Shown here in pieces: positions 38,899 to 43,873 of a stretch of DNA of 43,873 nucleotides. The DNA is taken from positions 1-43,873 of the forward strand of contig JAMSLZ010000027.1 in the NCBI GenBank assembly GCA_026027325.1, in the 5' to 3' direction. This stretch comes from Actinomucor elegans (taxonomy: Eukaryota > Mucoromycota > Mucoromycetes > Mucorales > Mucoraceae). The position numbers were made by a program, and so were the translations under genes. Within the stretch, counting starts at the first letter, position 1; every line of letters begins with the position of its first letter. Below the pieces are notes generated by a model. It ran no database searches. It was not told the origin of the DNA and saw only the letters and a program-made list of their open reading frames with translations.

Positions 38899-39684
38899 AT
38901 GATTAAATACGGATTATCTACACTAGGTAAACCTATATTGATTCATGAAGATTTTGATGATCAACATGGTTTCCTTAGACTGTTGTTTGCTTTTCTCACA
39001 TTTTTATTAATGCTTTTGAATATTATTCTTACTACTAAAAATTATTCGGCATTTCGAAACGACAGAAAAAACATAAAATTTAGATTTAGATTTATCAGAA
39101 AAAGCAATCAAAATGCTACTGTTATAATCATTTTTTATATTATACATGTTATAATTCACAACTTTCACTTTATGGACAACATTTATCGACCTGTGGATTA
39201 TTTCGAACCAAAATACCTATATCAAAAATACATCTTTTCAACAATGGAAATAACATTTTTCTTCAATATTCCTGTCACCATTTGTGGAATTGCTTTTATG
39301 AAGAAATTATTCAACAACGGCTACGTCGATTTTTTATATTTAACAGCATACATATGTTCTTCCTTAATGACACTCATGCATTATCGTATTGAAAGTCCAA
39401 CGTTATACACTCGATTGGTCAATTTCAGTATCGCTGGAGAAGGCGTTTCCATATTCATGTTTATCTGTATTACATTTATTATAAAACAAAAACCCGAAAA
39501 GAAAAAACACAAGTTATTTATTCTAGTATTCTTTACTGTAATAATATCTATAATAATGTTGTTTAATGTTGGTGTAAAGTATATGTTAATTTCTTTAACA
39601 TTATTTATAATCATTATCATAAAGTTAACAGAGGGAATAATATATGAAAATTACGAAGAAATACCAATGTCAGAAATACAATAA
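38899..39684 (+). CDS. Orphan multi-pass (probably 7-TM) membrane protein
   Basis: A single-exon frame of 261 codons from ATG to TAA. I count seven hydrophobic stretches long enough to span a membrane, at residues about 25-46, 73-91, 112-133, 142-160, 176-195, 206-224 and 227-247. There is no N-terminal signal peptide. The loop between segments 1 and 2 (about 47-70) and the one before segment 6 (about 196-205) are strongly basic, and the C-terminal tail is short and acidic (YEEIPMSEIQ). By the positive-inside rule, both basic loops (1-2 and 5-6) would be cytosolic, consistent with an odd number of spans and an outside N-terminus. I do not recognise a family: no GPCR, transporter or enzyme motif is evident. 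Codon use is very AT-rich. The preceding acceptor-like site suggests a spliced 5'UTR. It is the first gene beyond the array and converges with the BRD8-like gene. Confidence 0.7.
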   Translation: MIKYGLSTLGKPILIHEDFDDQHGFLRLLFAFLTFLLMLLNIILTTKNYSAFRNDRKNIKFRFRFIRKSNQNATVIIIFYIIHVIIHNFHFMDNIYRPVDYFEPKYLYQKYIFSTMEITFFFNIPVTICGIAFMKKLFNNGYVDFLYLTAYICSSLMTLMHYRIESPTLYTRLVNFSIAGEGVSIFMFICITFIIKQKPEKKKHKLFILVFFTVIISIIMLFNVGVKYMLISLTLFIIIIIKLTEGIIYENYEEIPMSEIQ

Positions 39685-40089
39685 ACAATGATATACCATG
39701 ATAAATAATAAGTTTGATAAACATTTGATGTTTTAGGTGAATATATTACATATTCCATAGTAGGCTATTGCATTTAATATGGCTTCAATTCAACTCTATA
39801 TATTTTATTGAATTTTATACAAAAAAAGTTTCGCTATTGCGTTCTTACCAATTAATTCAGAATCTTCATCAATCAAATAGCATAATTTATTGTTTGTATA
39901 AATAAGTTGCAAAATGCGATATACTCGATTAGATAGCTAGCAGCCGGAGGTATTTACGTATACTGAATAGCCAATTGGAACACTAGCTTCGAAACAGTCA
40001 TGATTTTTTTATTACTCACTACAAGAATACAGTACAAATAACGTCGCTTGCGCGATGAAGGATATAATAGAAAACAAATAAGGTAACAA
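39685..40089. other. Convergent intergenic region
   Basis: 405 bp between two convergent stop codons. It must hold both 3'UTRs. AATAAT-type sequence shortly after the membrane-protein stop (about 39703-39710) could serve as its polyadenylation signal. I see no gene or RNA in it. Confidence 0.6.
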
Positions 40090-41717
40090 TTATTGATCCG
40101 CTTCCCATAAAGACATAGAATAGCTATCTGCAGACTTAAAGAGTCGAATCTGTTCTCTAACATCATCAAGCATCTCTAATGCCATCAGATACATCTCGGT
40201 GCCTTCCTTGTTATACATGAGGGAGTTGGTCAGCATGAGTACAACATCTCTTTCAAATTCTGTAGTCGTTCGAACAATCTATAAACAATTCCTTAGTAAA
40301 CAGTGTATATAATGGTCTGTGTGCTTTACCCCATCTCGAACTCTATTCTTGATTGTCCTCAAATACAAAGGTTGCTTGACTACCTCATCATATAGCGGCG
40401 CATAGGACTTCTTGATTGGATTCATAAACATTGTGCCGTTCTTGTGGTTTGCAATTTCTTGCCATAATAGGTATATATTCTTTTGCCATGCTTTCTGTCT
40501 TTGATCGGAGTTGGTTTGTTGGGTAGATCGCTTGGAAGTGGGCGTGGCAGTTTCACTTTGCGTAAAATCTTCTTCATCTGGTATTTAGATCAAGACAGTT
40601 AAGAGAAGAACTTGGAACATCATGGCTTACACGTACCTAGTTGATCTTGTTGATTAGATGTTTGTTCAGGTATAATTATTTTAGGTAAACCTGACTGTTT
40701 TGACTCTAAATTGGCGTGTTCTTCTTTTTTTGTTTCTTCAATTATAGGTGTTGTTTCGTTGGCTTCACCAATGTTTGCATTAGTAACAGCATCTCTTTGT
40801 TCATTAGTTTCTTCGGGGCTCATGGTGGATAATCCAGCCTCTGTATTTGATAAGATAGCTTCTTTCGCTGGAGATGTAACGCCTTGATCACTTGTTTCTA
40901 TATGTTCTACGTCTACATTTAGCACAGTTTTTAGCGAATCATTTTGGACTACATTAGCGCCTTTCTTGATCTCACAAATGGCGGTTGAGGCAACTTGATC
41001 GTCTATACCATCGGACCGGCATCGTTTGAATCCCTGTGTTTGTAATCCAGACTCGCTCAATGTACGCTTCAAGTGTTTTTCTGGAGACATCACTCCTTCA
41101 GCCAGTAAAATAGTATTCTCTACCTCTGTTGTTTCCAGTGGTATATCTTCTTCTTTTCCCTTGGCCACAGCTGCTTCATCTGTATGTAATAAAATCGATG
41201 ATGCATGCTCTTTCAATTTTTCATCCCATTTTCCAGACTTGATAGAGTCAATTTCAAATGAAAGCTGACTAAATTCTTCTTGTTCTTTTTGGATTTGACT
41301 CTTTATCTCTTCGACTCTTTGAGCATATAATTGCCTGGCAAGTCGAACAACCACAGGCATATCGTTCCTCAAGTCATTTCTGAGTATTTGTCTTTTAAAG
41401 TCGAGTTAGTTGCTATGATCATAATACACTGGCTTGATATTTTACTTTTCCGCTTCCATACTCTCAACTAGCAAATAGTACTGAAACGAGCAGTTCTACA
41501 AGACGTGTCGTTGATATCACTGATATAGTTCTTCTTTTTATTATCTTACCTTTTGACTGTAAAAATCTGACTGGCGATGTAACGCTTGCTGTTGAATTAG
41601 GCCATGTTGTTTCAAAACTCGAGCAACTTGAAACCACATATTCTCACCATACTTGTATACAGCTTGTGTTAAAAGTAGTTTTTCAAGTACTGTCCATTCA
41701 TTGTTTAAATGTGACAT
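40090..41717 (-). CDS. BRD8-like SANT and bromodomain protein (NuA4/TIP60 subunit), five exons
   Basis: Exons on the minus strand: 41717-41550, 41480-41446, 41391-40637, 40577-40330 and 40278-40090, giving 464 residues. Introns are 69, 54, 59 and 51 nt, all GT-AG and in phase; intron 2 has a CTAAC branch site. An alternative intron 2 acceptor 12 nt on (exon 3 from 41379) gives 460 residues. The upstream in-frame GTG is not a fungal start, so I chose the ATG at 41717. Residues 6-50 form a SANT/Myb-like domain (NEWTVLEKLLLTQAVYKYG). Residues about 80-130 are the coiled helix typical of BRD8 (RQLYAQRVEEIKSQIQKEQE). Residues 130-345 are low-complexity and Glu/Thr/Ser-rich. A bromodomain spans about 350-450, with the acetyl-lysine-binding Asn at N425 (MYN). 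Human BRD8 is a subunit of the TIP60 acetyltransferase complex and has this domain order, so a chromatin role in the nucleus is likely. The usual PMDL of the ZA loop reads PLYL (389-392). Confidence 0.9.
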
Positions 41718-41968
41718 TGGTATTGAAGAAAACACAGAGAAAGAAACGCGTAGATTTCACTACATTGAGCTCGGGGAGGTACCTTAAATCTTTGGGTAAC
41801 TTTAATTGGCCATCGGCAGTGGAATAAATAAAAGCTCTAGCTAAACACTGCCACAAAAAAAATCGAAAGGGGTCTCCTTAGATACTATATTTAACATTAT
41901 AGTAGAGGCATAGTCTGTAACATTAAAAAAAATTTCTTTGATGCATGTACCAATATATCTAGGTATTC

Positions 41969-41996
41969 TTTTTTTTTTTTTTTTTTTTTTTTTTTT
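41969..41996. repeat. Poly(T)28 tract
   Basis: An uninterrupted run of 28 T on the plus strand, about 250 bp upstream of the BRD8-like start. Such tracts exclude nucleosomes in fungal promoters, and the exact length is prone to sequencing error. Confidence 0.95.
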
Positions 41997-42761
41997 GCAT
42001 ATGAAAGGTTTCACATATTCTCGTACTTTAAATGAAAGCTCTTGATATCCTTAAATTGATTTTTGAATTAAGAAAATGGTAATAATTGTATCCACAAAGT
42101 TTGTACAAAATTGATTTGAATTGAAAGGCGTAAAAATATATTGTATCTCTTTAAATGCTTACAGTTTATTTTGTAGCTTTCTACGTTTATAAAAGTGTCG
42201 GTAGTTTGGACATTTCTCGCGTTGTAAAGTATAACAAAAATATACACATACTGATAACTATATCTAATTTGCATCACTAGTATATAATTACTCTAAAACG
42301 CCGTTATAACACTCCATAAAAATGTCAAGCTCCGGAAGTTTTGGCCTTATGGAACCCTAGGTGCTTTGCTAATTCTGGTTTAATGTCGCGCTCAATAGCC
42401 AGTTAATAATGACGTGCTGTATCTAGCAGAATTATTATTTGTCTGTATTTGACTGTAAACTACACATACAACCCAAGCATCTAGACTCAGTAACCTATCA
42501 ATTTTTCAAGCAATCCCAATCAAATGTCTTACGACTAGATTTCCATACTCAGAATGAACTACTACATCACCTATAACCTCAGTAATATTTATAGAAAGTA
42601 TTCGAAATCTAAAACTAAATCTTTTTACTCATATCAGCGATTTTGATAGAATACCTATGAAAAAGGAAATGAACATCTCTCAATGTTCATCCACAAACTT
42701 GGGCGATCGTTTTTTGCGTTGAAGCGATGGTCCAATAAAAAAAAAAGAGATGCAGGTAGAT

Positions 42762-42767
42762 TTTATT
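42762..42767 (-). terminator. Polyadenylation signal AATAAA for RsfS-like gene
   Basis: AATAAA on the minus strand lies 17 nt past the TAA stop of the RsfS-like gene, a plausible though close position for a 3'-end processing signal. Confidence 0.45.
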
Positions 42768-42784
42768 GTTTATATATACAACAT

Positions 42785-43646
42785 TTATTCTTCAATATTC
42801 ATAGGTTGCGTAGGGTCTGTTGAAACAGATTTCCATAAACCTTCTAAATCATAACGTTCTCTCATTTCAGGCGTGAATAGATGTACAATAATACGTCCCA
42901 GATCAATCAGTAACCATCCAGACTTATCATTCCTTCCTTCAATATGTGGTGTAGGTTGTAATTTCAGACTGTCAGGATTTGACTGAATAGCTTTTTTCAC
43001 CTATTCATAAATAATGAATTACAGAAATTACGCTTGCAAAAAAAATTAAGCTTACCACACCGCCAATATGTTCTGCTACGCTGCTGAGATACTTGTCACC
43101 TTTTGGACTAGAAGCAATTATCATGTATTCAGCCCAATCGCACTTTTCCCGAACATCAATTACTTTGACGTCGTCCATTTTACTTTCTTCCAACAAAGCA
43201 CAGAGACTTTCAGCTGTCAGTTTTCCAGACTCCATCAAATCTTTAGATACTTGCTGCAACGCCAAACGATCCTCCAAATGGTCCCCCACAGCACGTCGTT
43301 GCCACATGGGTATAAAGTCAGTTTCTGACAGCAGCTTTTCGTCTGCATACTCTGGATCGACAAACCAGTCTTTATCTACTTCTTCATCGTTTTCATCAAA
43401 CTCAATTTCTCCATTGCCTTCAGGATACAGTTCAGGGAAATCTTTGGGGTCGATCACTTCAAGATCGTCCTCGTCTTTTGGCTGATCGTCTTTTTGAGTT
43501 GACAAGACAAACGACGATTGAGAGAAGTTCTGGCGCCATGTCAAGTTGGCAATAGGTGCCGCTATAATCTGTCTGGGAAGGATAGCGCGTTGGTGAACGA
43601 GAGGTGTTTTAAAAGCTTGTAAAGCGACTCTAGAAAGGCGAAACAT
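42785..43646 (-). CDS. Mitochondrial ribosomal silencing factor RsfS/MALSU1-like, two exons
   Basis: Exon 1 is 43646-43056 (197 codons) and exon 2 is 43000-42785. The 55-nt phase-0 intron runs GTAAGC...AATAG, giving 268 residues. The N-terminus (MFRLSRVALQAFK...) is rich in Arg and hydroxylated residues and lacks acidic ones for about 50 residues, as expected for a mitochondrial targeting sequence. An acidic linker (about 53-110) follows. The C-terminal RsfS domain (about 145-253) shows VKVIDVREKCDWAEYMIIAS, then GWLLIDLGRIIVHLFTPEMR and RYDLEGLW, the hallmark strands and the end motif of the family. Family members bind ribosomal protein uL14 on the large subunit and block premature joining with the small subunit; MALSU1 does this in mitochondrial ribosome assembly. 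Saccharomyces Atp25 carries a related domain fused to another; here it stands alone. Confidence 0.92.
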
Positions 43647-43873
43647 GATTGAACACTCTTTTTTTTTTTGAAAGTGAAAAAAAGATCACAGTAAGGGTCC
43701 CCAATAATGCAACTTTTTTCAATTGTGACCTTTTTGTTGGCAGTTATTTAATCACCGATGGACGCGCTTGCAGCAGTAAAAGTTTGCATTAGCTGAATAC
43801 AGTAACGCGAGACCTTAACCATTCTCCGTCAGTTGACATGTTTAGTTATTCACCCTTGCTCATAATAAGCAAG
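43647..43873. other. Upstream region of RsfS-like gene
   Basis: 227 bp to the window edge. A T-rich run (about 43659-43669) lies just before the start codon, and a CCAAT on the plus strand is at 43701-43705, in reverse orientation to the gene. No coding sequence is evident. Confidence 0.5.

Larger units (their letters stand above)
41718..42784. other. Intergenic region between BRD8-like and RsfS-like genes
   Basis: About 1.07 kb holding the BRD8-like promoter and the RsfS-like 3' end. An ACGCGT (41746-41751), matching the fungal MluI cell-cycle box, lies about 30 bp upstream of the BRD8-like ATG. A 28-nt T run occupies 41969-41996. I see no tRNA, no conserved reading frame and no repeat related to the macrosatellite. 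Confidence 0.6.

Noticed and set aside
41026..41268. Plus-strand frame opposite BRD8-like exon 3
   Set aside because: Antisense shadow of a real coding exon.
42068..42277. 69-codon minus-strand frame in the intergenic region
   Set aside because: No recognisable motif, AT-rich composition and no supporting splice sites or neighbours.
43068..43485. Plus-strand frames opposite the RsfS-like gene
   Set aside because: Antisense shadows of exon 1, whose minus-strand product is a clear RsfS-family protein.

Overview
This is nuclear DNA from an AT-rich eukaryote, most likely a fungus. An early-diverging lineage such as Mucoromycota fits best, but this is inferred rather than proven. The evidence is two spliced genes with 51-69 nt GT-AG introns, AT-rich intergenic DNA, and a BRD8-type (NuA4/TIP60) bromodomain gene beside a mitochondrial RsfS/MALSU1 gene.

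Layout. Positions 1-38396 (88% of the window) are one head-to-tail array of a ~5.03 kb unit. There are seven full or nearly full copies (starts at 1, 5012, 10042, 15076, 20110, 25143 and 30179) and an eighth cut off after 3180 bp at 38396. Wherever I compared copies by eye they differed only in run lengths and short indels; I found no clear substitution. The unit has no credible protein gene and no rRNA. It carries a T-poor block of three stacked tandem repeats (13-bp, ~34-bp degenerate, 12-bp), three long (TA)n tracts, a poly(A)20 tract, a 14-bp perfect palindrome, a GATGYGACAT motif cluster, two long-range exact inverted repeats and a less AT-rich, structure-prone block near its end. I call it a macrosatellite.

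To the right is ordinary gene space. 38397-38898 is a flank with a possible degraded coding scrap and a probable 5'UTR intron. 38899-39684 (+) is an orphan, probably seven-pass membrane protein. 40090-41717 (-) is a five-exon BRD8-like SANT plus bromodomain protein. 42785-43646 (-) is a two-exon mitochondrial ribosome silencing factor. The membrane-protein and BRD8 genes converge; the RsfS gene is co-oriented with BRD8. I see no operon-like or pathway link among the three.

The first copy has many single-base deletions confined to its first ~710 nt. This suggests the left edge is an unpolished contig end inside an unresolved array, so the true copy number is probably higher than seen here.
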